7,264 nucleotides of DNA from Clostridia bacterium (GTDB lineage Bacteria > Bacillota > Clostridia > Oscillospirales > QAMX01), in the NCBI GenBank assembly GCA_024404415.1, contig JAKSPX010000071.1, forward strand, positions 1-7,264, written 5' to 3'. The notes beneath the pieces were generated by a model, which saw only the letters and a list, made by a program, of their open reading frames with translations, was not told the origin of the DNA and did no database searches. The translations under genes and the position numbers were made by a program. Positions 1 through 6,499 of the stretch are shown piece by piece; position 1 is the first letter of the stretch, and every line of letters begins with the position of its first letter.

Positions 1-525
1 GAAACCGCGCTTGGAAGCGCCGATGGCGCCGATCTTCTGGATCTTGTTGCAGGTAGCAACGCAGCGGCGGCACTTGATGCACTTGGAGTTGTCGCGGACG
101 ATGGAAGCGGAGAGATCGTCGATCTTGGTCTCGGTCTTCACTCCGTCAAACGGATAATCCTTGACGCCGTATTCGCGGCAGAGAGCCTGGAATTCGCAGT
201 TTTCGCTGCGGATGCAGGAGGTGCATTCACGGTTATGGTTGGCGAGCAGGAGTTCGAGGTTGATTCTTCTCTGTTCGCGGATGTTTTCGGTGTTGGTCTT
301 AACGACCATGCCGTCGGTGGCGGGCAGGACGCAGGCAGCGCCGAGACCGCGGGTACCGCTGGCTTCAACAAGGCAGAGACGGCAGGCGCCGATCTGCTGG
401 ACGTCCTTGAGGTAGCAAAGGGTGGGGATGTTCACATTGGCAGCTCTCGCAGCCTCGAGAACGGTAGAACCTTCGGGGACGCTGACGGTAATGCCGTCGA
501 TAGTAACATTGATCATATTGCTCAT
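1..525 (-). CDS. hydA: [FeFe]-hydrogenase catalytic subunit HydA, N-terminal part (runs off left edge)
   Basis: The first 175 codons of the H2-producing subunit of a cytoplasmic HydABC-type hydrogenase; the catalytic H-cluster domain lies beyond the window. Residues 1-80 form a plant-type [2Fe-2S] ferredoxin domain with C37, C48, C51 and C65. Next is the His-Cys3 [4Fe-4S] motif of NuoG and long hydrogenases (H97, C101, C104, C110). The first [4Fe-4S] ferredoxin motif follows (C149-x2-C152-x2-C155-x3-C159), and the window ends at residue 175. The order matches NuoG-like hydrogenases of Thermotoga and Clostridia. The chosen start reads MSNMINVTIDG and has a GGGGGA Shine-Dalgarno about 7 bases upstream; the ATG three codons later is a weaker alternative. 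The gene lies 17 bases after hydB. An N-terminus of NADH dehydrogenase NuoG or formate dehydrogenase would look similar, but hydB, hydC and the HydS-like gene favour HydA. Confidence 0.92.
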   Translation of the reverse strand, partial: MSNMINVTIDGITVSVPEGSTVLEAARAANVNIPTLCYLKDVQQIGACRLCLVEASGTRGLGAACVLPATDGMVVKTNTENIREQRRINLELLLANHNRECTSCIRSENCEFQALCREYGVKDYPFDGVKTETKIDDLSASIVRDNSKCIKCRRCVATCNKIQKIGAIGASKRGF

Positions 526-542
526 TCTTGTTTCCCCCTTGA

Positions 543-2343
543 TTACTTTTTGGAGATAGCGCCGAACTTACAGGTATCGATGCAGGTTCCGCACTTGATG
601 CACTTGGTCTGGTCGATGGTGAACGGCGACTTGATCTGGCCGCTGATCGCGCCGACCGGGCACTTTCTGGAGCAGGCAGAGCAGCCCTTGCACTTTTCGG
701 GATCGATCTCGAAGCGGGCAAGCTTCTGGCAGACGTGAGCCGGGCATCTCTTCTCGCGGATGTGCGCTTCGTATTCGTCACGGAAGTAACGGATGGTGGA
801 GAGAACCGGGTTCGGAGCAGTCTGGCCGAGGCCGCAAAGCGCAGTCGCCTTGATGGTCTTGGCGAGATTTTCGAGGCGTTCGATATCGCCTTCTTCGCCC
901 TTGCCGTCGGTGATGCGTTCGAGGATCTCGAGCATTCTTCTGGTGCCTTCACGGCACGGGGTGCACTTGCCGCAGGATTCGTCGACGGTGAAGGTCAGGA
1001 AGAACTTCGCGATATCGACCATGCAGTTGTCTTCGTCCATGACGATGAGTCCGCCGGAGCCCATCATGGAGCCGATAGCGGTGAGGGACTCGTAGGCAAC
1101 AGGTGTATCAATGAGGGAAGCCGGGATGCAGCCGCCGGAAGGACCGCCGGTCTGAGCAGCCTTGAACTTCTTGCCGTTCGGAATGCCGCCGCCGATGTCG
1201 TAGATGATGGTGGAAAGCGGGGTGCCCATGGGGACCTCAACGAGGCCGGTGTGGTTGATCTTGCCGCCGAGCGCGAAGACCTTGGTGCCCTTGGACTTCT
1301 CGCAGCCGATGGACTGGAACCACTCAGCGCCCTTCAGGATGATCTGCGGGACGTTGGCGTAGGTTTCAACGTTGTTGATGATGGTGGGTTGGCCAAAGAG
1401 ACCCTTGACAGCCGGGAACGGAGGACGCGGACGCGGCTCGCCGCGGTTGCCTTCGATGGAGGTGAGAAGCGCAGTCTCTTCGCCGCAGACGAACGCGCCG
1501 GCGCCGAGGCGGAGCTTGATATCAAAGTTGAAGTCAGTGCCGAAGATGTGCTCGCCGAGGAGGCCGTATTCTCTGGCCTGGGCGATAGCGATGGACAGAC
1601 GCTTAACAGCGATCGGGTATTCCGCACGGACGTAGATGTAACCTTCGTCAGCGCCGATCGCGTAAGCGGCGATAGCCATGGCTTCGAGGACAGCGTGCGG
1701 GTCGCCTTCGAGGACGGAACGGTCCATGAATGCGCCGGGGTCGCCTTCGTCAGCGTTGCAGACGACGTACTTCTTGGTGCCGGGTTCGCCGCCGGCGGCA
1801 AACAGCCACTTTCTGCCGGTGGGGAAGCCTGCGCCGCCGCGGCCGCGGAGGCCGGAAGCGAGAACGAGGTCAATAACTTCCTTCGGGAGTCATTTCGGTG
1901 AGGACCTTGCCGAGAGCGGCATAGCCGTCCATGACGATGTATTCGTCGATCACAACGGGGTAGATGACGCCGCAGTTGCGGAGAGCCAGACGCATCTGCT
2001 TCTTGTAGAAGCCGGTCTCGCTGAGGGAGACAGGACCGTCGACTTTCTTTTCGTCGCCGGTGTCGTTGTAGACCAGTCTCTGGACCGGGCGACCCTTGAG
2101 GAGGTGCTCTTCAACGATTTCGGGAACGTCAGCCTCGGTAACACGGCTGTAGAAGGTGCCGTCCGGGTAAACGATCATGATCGGGCCGAGCGCGCAGAGG
2201 CCGAAGCAGCCGGTCTGAACGACCTTAACTTCTTCTTCGAGACCCTTGGCAGCGATCTCCTTTTCCATTGCGGCGCGAATGGCAGGAGAGTTGGAAGAGG
2301 TACAACCCGTACCGCCGCAAATCAGTACATGAGTGCGAATCAT
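543..2343 (-). CDS. hydB: NuoF-like flavoprotein subunit HydB of bifurcating hydrogenase, interrupted by a one-base frameshift
   Basis: The NADH/FMN subunit of HydABC, which exchanges electrons between NAD(H) and the Fe-S chain feeding HydA. It reads in two frames: 1870-2343 gives 157 residues ending in TGA, and 543-1889 continues the protein in another frame. Removing one G near 1881 restores about 599 residues, close to the usual family length. In corrected numbering, the N-terminal thioredoxin-like [2Fe-2S] domain has C9-x4-C14 and C46-x3-C50. The FMN/NADH core begins at GLRGRGGAGFPTG (164-176) and includes GAGAFVCGEETAL (280-292). The NuoF [4Fe-4S] site is C457, C460, C463 and C503. The C-terminus carries two ferredoxin clusters (C551/554/557/561 and C581/584/587/591). 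C533-x4-C538 may help bind a metal. The start follows an AGGATAGG site, 20 bases after the preceding gene. Both halves are well conserved, so a sequencing error or recent mutation is likelier than an old pseudogene. Confidence 0.88.
1870..1889 (-). other. Frameshift site in hydB
   Basis: On the coding strand the upstream frame reads ACT CCC GAA GGA AGT TAT TGA and stops at 1870-1872. The downstream frame opens only after a TGA at 1890-1892 and continues GAA GTT ATT GAC into the conserved SGLRGRGGAGF segment. The two frames overlap only here, so the shift must lie within these 20 bases. GAAGGAAG in place of GAAGAAG (one extra G at about 1879-1881) gives MTPEEVID, which fits the family. No ATG, GTG or TTG with a ribosome-binding site could restart the second frame nearby. 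Confidence 0.85.
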
Positions 2344-2363
2344 AAGATTAACCTATCCTTTCC

Positions 2364-2729
2364 TTAGTTGTTGCCGATGGTATATTCAGCGACAGGCTTG
2401 CCGCCCTTGATATGCTCGTCCATGACACGCTTGACCTTTTCCGCGGTCATCTTCACGTAGGTAACTTTCTCCTTGCCGGCCTCGAAGATCTCGACAACGG
2501 GCTCATACTGGCAGATGCCGATGCATCCGGTCTGGGTCACGGTGACCTTTTCGGAGAGGTTTTCCTTCGCAACTTCCTCGACGAAAGCGTTCAGAACCGG
2601 ACGGGCGCCGGCGGCGATGCCGCAGGTGGCCATACCGACAACGACGCGGATGTCAGAGGAGCCTTCACGCAGGACGACTTTGCTCTTCATTTTTTCTCTG
2701 ATGGCAGCAAGTTCTTCCAAAGTTTTCAT
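2364..2729 (-). CDS. Small thioredoxin-fold (2Fe-2S) ferredoxin-like protein
   Basis: A 121-residue protein related to the N-terminal [2Fe-2S] domain of HydB/NuoE and to the small ferredoxin encoded beside hydrogenase genes in Thermotoga (TM1420 type). Probable role: electron carrier or redox partner to HydB or to the HydS-like protein; this is inferred. Residues 1-25 are a short helical lead (KTLEELAAIREKMKSK) and the fold begins at about 28 (IRVVVGMATCGIAAGAR). It has three motif cysteines, C36, C69 and C73. HydC and HydB have C-x4-C as the first pair, but here the first of the two is replaced by V31, so the usual four-cysteine set is incomplete. The start has an AAGGAAGGA site about 9 bases upstream. 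It sits 16 bases after the GHKL ATPase gene and 20 bases before hydB. Confidence is high for the fold and moderate for cluster content. Confidence 0.85.
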   Translation of the reverse strand: MKTLEELAAIREKMKSKVVLREGSSDIRVVVGMATCGIAAGARPVLNAFVEEVAKENLSEKVTVTQTGCIGICQYEPVVEIFEAGKEKVTYVKMTAEKVKRVMDEHIKGGKPVAEYTIGNN

Positions 2730-2745
2730 ACTTCTTTGTCCTTCC

Positions 2746-3309
2746 TTACAGATTGATTTTTATTTCAGTTAATTGCTCGCTTAAATAGTCACTCGCCCAT
2801 GCGAGGATCTCCGGAGAGGATAAAGGCAGGTCGTCTCCGAGCATTTCGCGCATCTCGCGCGTGGAGAGCGACGCCTCGCCTGATTCATTGATCCAGGAGA
2901 ACTCGTAATCCAGCCCGTCGGCGCCCTGAATGAGCGAGATGACGGTGGAGACGATGTCTCCCATGGGGGTGAAATCGATGCTGTCCTTATAGAAGACGGC
3001 GCGGACCTTCGTCCCGTGGTCTTCGGGGAATTCGTCTTTGCTTCTGCTCTCTACTTCGATACTGCCGCCGGTCTGTTCCGCCGCAAGCTTCAGAAAAGGG
3101 ATCCCGAGGCCCACCGAGCGGGTGGTGCGGGTGGTGAAAAACGGGTCGACCAGTCTTTCCACCTGTTCCTTTTTCATGCCGCAGCCGTCGTCGGTGATCT
3201 CAAAGGAAAGGGTGTTGCCCTCTTCCTTAATGGCGATCCCGATGAGGCTCGCGCCGGCCTTGACCGAATTCTGGGCGATATCCAGAATGTTCAATGAAAG
3301 CTCTTTCAT
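2746..3309 (-). CDS. GHKL-type ATP-binding protein (histidine-kinase-like ATPase domain, no phosphoacceptor domain)
   Basis: A 187-residue soluble protein whose first 110 residues form a HATPase_c (Bergerat) fold. The N box is DIAQNSVKAGA with N14, the G1 box is DDGCGM (40-45), an F-box-like segment is PFFTTR (56-61) and the G2 box is GLGIPF (67-72). The remaining 75 or so residues match no domain I recognise. There is no DHp domain with the phosphorylated histidine and no membrane segment, so it is not a complete sensor kinase. It could bind ATP as a switch, act as a protein kinase toward a partner, or bind another regulator. Its start overlaps the PHP gene stop by 4 bases (ATGA) and has GGAGAG upstream, pointing to coupled translation. 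Similar ATP-binding proteins are often found between NuoE- and NuoF-like genes in clostridial hydrogenase operons; this is general knowledge of the group, not something shown here. Confidence 0.85.
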   Translation of the reverse strand: MKELSLNILDIAQNSVKAGASLIGIAIKEEGNTLSFEITDDGCGMKKEQVERLVDPFFTTRTTRSVGLGIPFLKLAAEQTGGSIEVESRSKDEFPEDHGTKVRAVFYKDSIDFTPMGDIVSTVISLIQGADGLDYEFSWINESGEASLSTREMREMLGDDLPLSSPEILAWASDYLSEQLTEIKINL

Positions 3310-4034
3310 TTGAAACTCTCCAATATGTACCTGCGCAGATCGTCTCCGTCCATGTCCTCGGGCAGCTCCAGCGTCATGGCATTCTCCCCTTCCGCGATGT
3401 CCCAGAGATAATGGGCATCCGACGAGGTGATGACGCCGGCCGACCCAAGCGAGAACCGCTCCCGGTAATCCTCTATGTTTCCCCTGTCGTGGATCTCATA
3501 GCAGGTGAAGGGCGGCTCCTCCGGGAGGAAGCCGAGGGTAGCGATGATGCCGTTGGAGTGCTTGTCGATATGCGCCGGGTAGGCAAGGCCCCCGAAGGTG
3601 CGGGCCGACTCGACACATCCCGAGAGGTCCATCATCAAAGCGTTGATGAGAAGATCGGGCTCGAGGGAAAGGATGTTGTCGTCCTCGTCCACGATGCGCT
3701 GATCTCCGAAGATCTCCGGGCGGTTGGGGATGCGCATGCGCTTCTCCCCCACAAATTCATCAAAGGCCATGGCTTCTTGGAGCGTCGGGAAGAGGGCGAC
3801 CACGTGGATATCCTCCGCGGTGGTCATCTCCATGCCGGGGATCGGCAGGAGGCCGTAGGCTTCGCACGCTTTGAAAAAAGCGGGGCAGTTCTTTGATGTG
3901 TTGTGGTCGGTCAGAGCGATGGCACCCAGACCCTTGAGCGACGCCATGCCCGCGATGTTTGCCGGGGTCATGTCGTTGTCGCCGCAGGGCGAGAGGCAGG
4001 AGTGCAGATGAAAGTCACACGCGACGCGTCTCAT
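3306..4034 (-). CDS. PHP-domain metal-dependent phosphoesterase
   Basis: A 242-residue protein of the PHP (polymerase and histidinol phosphatase) family, YciV/TrpH-like. It probably hydrolyses a phosphoester or phosphoanhydride with bound divalent metals; the substrate is unknown. Visible metal-ligand motifs are H9-x-H11 (DFHLH), D43-H44-N45, E69 (GMEM), H77, H155 (AYPAH), E180, and D206-A-H208 near the C-terminus, so the active-site set looks complete. No polymerase or other extra domain is attached. It overlaps the upstream DRTGG gene by 4 bases (ATGA) and the downstream GHKL gene by 4 bases, so the three genes are tightly coupled. A clear Shine-Dalgarno is lacking, consistent with re-initiation. 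In this context it might remove a phosphate or degrade a signalling nucleotide in the proposed sensing cassette; that is inference. Confidence 0.87.
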   Translation of the reverse strand: MRRVACDFHLHSCLSPCGDNDMTPANIAGMASLKGLGAIALTDHNTSKNCPAFFKACEAYGLLPIPGMEMTTAEDIHVVALFPTLQEAMAFDEFVGEKRMRIPNRPEIFGDQRIVDEDDNILSLEPDLLINALMMDLSGCVESARTFGGLAYPAHIDKHSNGIIATLGFLPEEPPFTCYEIHDRGNIEDYRERFSLGSAGVITSSDAHYLWDIAEGENAMTLELPEDMDGDDLRRYILESFK

Positions 4035-4360
4035 AAGACCAGCTTGCCCGCCTCATAGCAGAGTGTAAAGGTGCTCTTTTCCGAGGTCAGGACGTTGATC
4101 CCCTTGGCCTTTGCGGCTTCGATCTCCTTGTCGCCGAGCATGACGCCTTCGGCAAGGATGACCGCCGCCACGTCGGCTAAGGACGCGACCGCCAATACGT
4201 TGATGTTATTCATAATGGTGAACCAGAGGTTATCCGCTCTGGCTCTGCCCATGACCCAGCTCAGAAGATCGCCCGCGTAGCAGCCGTTGATCTCCCGATC
4301 GCCGTCCGGGAGGGAAAGCGGGGTCAGATTCATTTTCAAAGCAAGCTCAGATACTGTCAT
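4031..4360 (-). CDS. DRTGG-domain protein, second copy (after the HydS-like gene)
   Basis: A 109-residue single-domain protein. The DRTGG fold is also found next to catalytic domains in HPr kinase and some phosphotransacetylases; its biochemical role is poorly known and may be ligand binding. The N-terminal 25 residues carry a short helix and strand, GCYAGDLLSWVMGRA (26-40) resembles the start of the domain, and the central hydrophobic strands NVLAVA and AAVILAEG follow. It shares its length and layout with the product of 6118-6465, including an acidic ‑D(L/M)(L/M)S‑ segment after a Gly-Cys pair, so the two look like diverged paralogues. The start has a GAAGGA site about 10 bases upstream. 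The gene lies 18 bases after the HydS-like gene and overlaps the PHP gene by 4 bases. No transmembrane segment or kinase motif is visible. Confidence 0.75.
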   Translation of the reverse strand: MTVSELALKMNLTPLSLPDGDREINGCYAGDLLSWVMGRARADNLWFTIMNNINVLAVASLADVAAVILAEGVMLGDKEIEAAKAKGINVLTSEKSTFTLCYEAGKLVL

Positions 4361-4378
4361 ATAGCCGCTTCCTTCTGG

Positions 4379-5659
4379 TCATTTTTCGGATTTTTCCGCT
4401 TCTTCGAGCTTCTTGCGCATCCTGACCACGCACTGATTGATGTCGGTCAGTCCGCGCACCACGTCCTCCGCGAAGCACGCGCAGGTCGGGGAACCGCAGG
4501 AGCCGCAGTCAATGCCCGGCAGTTCTTCCACGAGCGCCTGGATGCGCGCCATTTTTCTCATCGCGTCGCTCATGTTGTCCGAGAGACGGGAGACCGGGGC
4601 GTATTCGACCGGGTCGGTGAAGAATTCATCCGGCACGTCGCAGTCGTCTTCGCTGTCGCGGAAGTCCCAGTTTTCCGAGACCGGGAGATACCGCTTCAGG
4701 CTCTGGAGACGGGCTTTCGCGATGTACGGATTTTCCACCGTGAGCATCCCGCCGACGCATCCGCCCGGGCAGGCGTTGAGTTCAATGTACTCTAAGAAGG
4801 GAAAATCGCCGTTATCCAGCTGTTCAAGGACGCGCATGACGTTTTCGATGCCGTCGGCAGCCAGATATTTGTCGTTGAAGATCGCCGAAGCTTCGCCTCC
4901 CGTGGAGGCCCAGCTCACACCGATCATGCCCGTGCGGGAGATCGGCAGCGGCGAGAGCTTCTTTTTCATCACGCCGATCAGCTCGAAATACACATCACTC
5001 ATCGAGAGCACCAGGTCGACGTCGACGTGGTCTCCGTTGGTGTTGTTCTTCACGTAGCTGGCCTTGGCCGGACACGGCGAGATGAACACGATGCCGATGT
5101 CCTCCGGATCCAGTTCCGGGTGAGCCGCTTCGGCCTTTTCGCGCGCCTTCTGGGCGGCGAGGTCGATGGGCGGCATGATCGGCAGGATATTTTCACATAA
5201 GTAGGGGTAGCGCATGGAGATCAGCCTGACGATGACCGGGCAGGCTGAGCTGATGACCGGCTTTTTGACGTCCTTTTTCCGGAGGTAAAGGCGGGTGAAG
5301 CCGCTGATGACCTCCGCCGCGCGCGAGACCTCGTAAACATCGTCAAAGCCCAGGTCCAGAAGACCCTGAAGGACGTAGTCGATGTCGTCGAGGTTGTCAA
5401 ACTGTCCGTAGAGCGAGGGGGCGGGAAGCGCCACCTTGTACTTGAACCGTTTGATGTCCTCCAGCTTGTCGCAGGTTGCCTTTTTGGCCTTGTGGGGGCA
5501 AACGTCAATGCACACGCCGCAGTCGATGCAGCGTTTGGCGTCGATGTGCGCCTTGCCGTCACGGATGCGGATGGCTTCCACCGGGCATCTTCTGAGGCAG
5601 TGCGTACAGCCTTTGCATTTCCCGGTGTCTAATGACACCGAATGTCTATACTCGTTCAT
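4379..5659 (-). CDS. hydS: Divergent [FeFe]-hydrogenase, putative H2-sensing HydS-like protein
   Basis: A 426-residue iron-sulfur protein with the large-subunit [FeFe]-hydrogenase fold. Residues 10-60 hold two [4Fe-4S] ferredoxin motifs (C15/18/21/25 and C44/47/50/54). The hydrogenase domain spans about 75-345. All four cysteines that anchor the H-cluster are kept: C140 in SSACP, C196 in SPCPAK, and C297 and C301 in ELNACPGGCVGG. Residues tied to catalysis in standard enzymes are changed: the proton-relay cysteine of TSCCP is A139, the methionine of MPC is S194, that of ExMAC is N295, and the glutamate after MPCxxK is absent. A C-terminal 4Fe-4S module has C385, C388, C393 and C410. There is no PAS domain. 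These features fit the slow, putatively sensory group C/D hydrogenases. It starts 9 bases after the RsbW-like gene with AAAGGG upstream. The function is inferred from family and context; the symbol is by type only. Confidence 0.88.
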   Translation of the reverse strand: MNEYRHSVSLDTGKCKGCTHCLRRCPVEAIRIRDGKAHIDAKRCIDCGVCIDVCPHKAKKATCDKLEDIKRFKYKVALPAPSLYGQFDNLDDIDYVLQGLLDLGFDDVYEVSRAAEVISGFTRLYLRKKDVKKPVISSACPVIVRLISMRYPYLCENILPIMPPIDLAAQKAREKAEAAHPELDPEDIGIVFISPCPAKASYVKNNTNGDHVDVDLVLSMSDVYFELIGVMKKKLSPLPISRTGMIGVSWASTGGEASAIFNDKYLAADGIENVMRVLEQLDNGDFPFLEYIELNACPGGCVGGMLTVENPYIAKARLQSLKRYLPVSENWDFRDSEDDCDVPDEFFTDPVEYAPVSRLSDNMSDAMRKMARIQALVEELPGIDCGSCGSPTCACFAEDVVRGLTDINQCVVRMRKKLEEAEKSEK

Positions 5660-5668
5660 GTTGACCCT

Positions 5669-6094
5669 TTACGAGACCCTGACCGTCATGGTGATGGTAG
5701 TCCCCACGCCGACCTTGGTTTGGATATCCATACTGTCGGTATAGCGCTTCATGTTGGGAAGACCCATCCCGGCGCCGAAGCCCAGTGAACGGACGTTATC
5801 CGGCGCGGTGGAATACCCTTCGCGCATGGCAAGAGCGACGTCGGCAATGCCGGGTCCCTCGTCCGCAAGGACGATGGTGATGACCTCAGGCGTGACAAGA
5901 ACGTCCGCCTTGCCGCCATTCGCGTGGATGACCATGTTGATCTCGCCTTCGTACATCGCAATGGAGACCCGTTTGATGAGCTCCGGCGGGAAGCCGAGCT
6001 GACGCAGCTTTCGCTTCACCTGCACCGACGCGTTGCCCGCGGAGGTGAAGTTTTCTCCGTCTACGTCATAGTGGAAGTTCAACGCTTCGTCCAT
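5669..6094 (-). CDS. RsbW-like anti-sigma factor / serine kinase-type ATPase
   Basis: A 141-residue cytoplasmic protein with the HATPase_c_2 fold of RsbW/SpoIIAB anti-sigma kinases. The N box lies in AMYEGEINMVIHANGG (46-61), with E49, N53 and H57 in the family's expected places. G1 is ADEGPGI (77-83; D78, G80, G82) and G2 is GFGAGMGLPNMK (105-116). Such proteins bind ATP and commonly phosphorylate a STAS-domain antagonist or bind a sigma factor, but neither partner is encoded in this window. An in-frame ATG at 6163 would give 164 residues, but that extension overlaps the preceding gene. The start at 6094 has AGGAGA 6 bases upstream and begins the conserved sequence, so it is preferred. It lies 23 bases after the first DRTGG gene and directly before the HydS-like gene. 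Its partner is unknown. Confidence 0.88.
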   Translation of the reverse strand: MDEALNFHYDVDGENFTSAGNASVQVKRKLRQLGFPPELIKRVSIAMYEGEINMVIHANGGKADVLVTPEVITIVLADEGPGIADVALAMREGYSTAPDNVRSLGFGAGMGLPNMKRYTDSMDIQTKVGVGTTITMTVRVS

Positions 6095-6100
6095 AGTTTC

Positions 6101-6106
6101 TCTCCT
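6101..6106 (-). promoter_or_regulatory. Ribosome-binding site that decides the RsbW-like start
   Basis: Coding strand AGGAGA, 6 bases before the ATG at 6092-6094. It supports this start over the in-frame ATG 69 bases upstream, which lies inside the previous gene. Confidence 0.8.
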
Positions 6107-6117
6107 GGTGCTTATCG

Positions 6118-6465
6118 TTATTCCGCTTCTCCGCGCAGACCGTTGATATACAGTCTGCCGCACGCCTCAAAGAGCGTAAAAGAAGTGGCGAGCATCACGA
6201 TGCCGCTGTCCTCTGCCAGTTCCATCATTTCCGGCGTCGGGCGCTTGTTGCGCACAAAAACAATGCAGCGCATATCCATCATCTCCGCCGTCTTGACGAC
6301 CTGCGGATTGACGAGCCCCGTCAGAAGGACCGCCTGGTTCTTGACGTAAGCCAGCACATCGCTCATCATATCACAGCCGCAGGCGGAAAAGACCTCATTT
6401 TCCAGGTCTTCGCCCGAGCAGAGAAGCTCCGCTTCGAGAAGCTCCTTGACCTTCGCAATTTTCAT
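6118..6465 (-). CDS. DRTGG-domain protein, first copy (after hydC)
   Basis: A 115-residue protein made almost entirely of one DRTGG domain. After a short N-terminal helix (residues 1-20), ACGCDMMSDVLAYV (28-41) leads into strands QAVLLTG and RCIVFV. A conserved-looking RPTPEMMELAEDSGIVML (75-92) and a final helix follow. Cysteines 16, 29, 31, 67 and 92 are scattered and do not form a cluster motif I recognise. The role is unknown; related domains sit beside kinases and phosphotransferases, and stand-alone forms occur in clostridial hydrogenase operons. It begins 34 bases after hydC, with only a weak, distant GGGGA as ribosome-binding site, so it may be translated less than hydC. It pairs with the second copy at 4031-4360 on the far side of the HydS-like gene. 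Confidence 0.78.
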   Translation of the reverse strand: MKIAKVKELLEAELLCSGEDLENEVFSACGCDMMSDVLAYVKNQAVLLTGLVNPQVVKTAEMMDMRCIVFVRNKRPTPEMMELAEDSGIVMLATSFTLFEACGRLYINGLRGEAE

Positions 6466-6499
6466 AAAAGTAAGAGTCCCCGGTCCTTGAAAGTCTCAA

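Noticed and set aside
365..952. Second minus-strand open frame of 195 codons across the hydB-hydA junction
   Set aside because: It runs out of frame through the coding sequence of both genes, with Ser/Arg/Ala-rich shadow composition and no recognisable domain.
735..1901. Long open frame of 388 codons on the plus strand
   Set aside because: It is antisense to hydB, whose domains and motifs are unmistakable. The composition is that of a codon-bias shadow, and no ribosome-binding site or known domain is visible.
4437..5057. Plus-strand open frame of 206 codons opposite the HydS-like gene
   Set aside because: A shadow of the real gene; no start signal or domain.
6466..6499. Possible hairpin or attenuator between hydC and the first DRTGG gene
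   Set aside because: The only pairing I find is a weak, mismatched stem with no T run, so neither a terminator nor an attenuator is supported.
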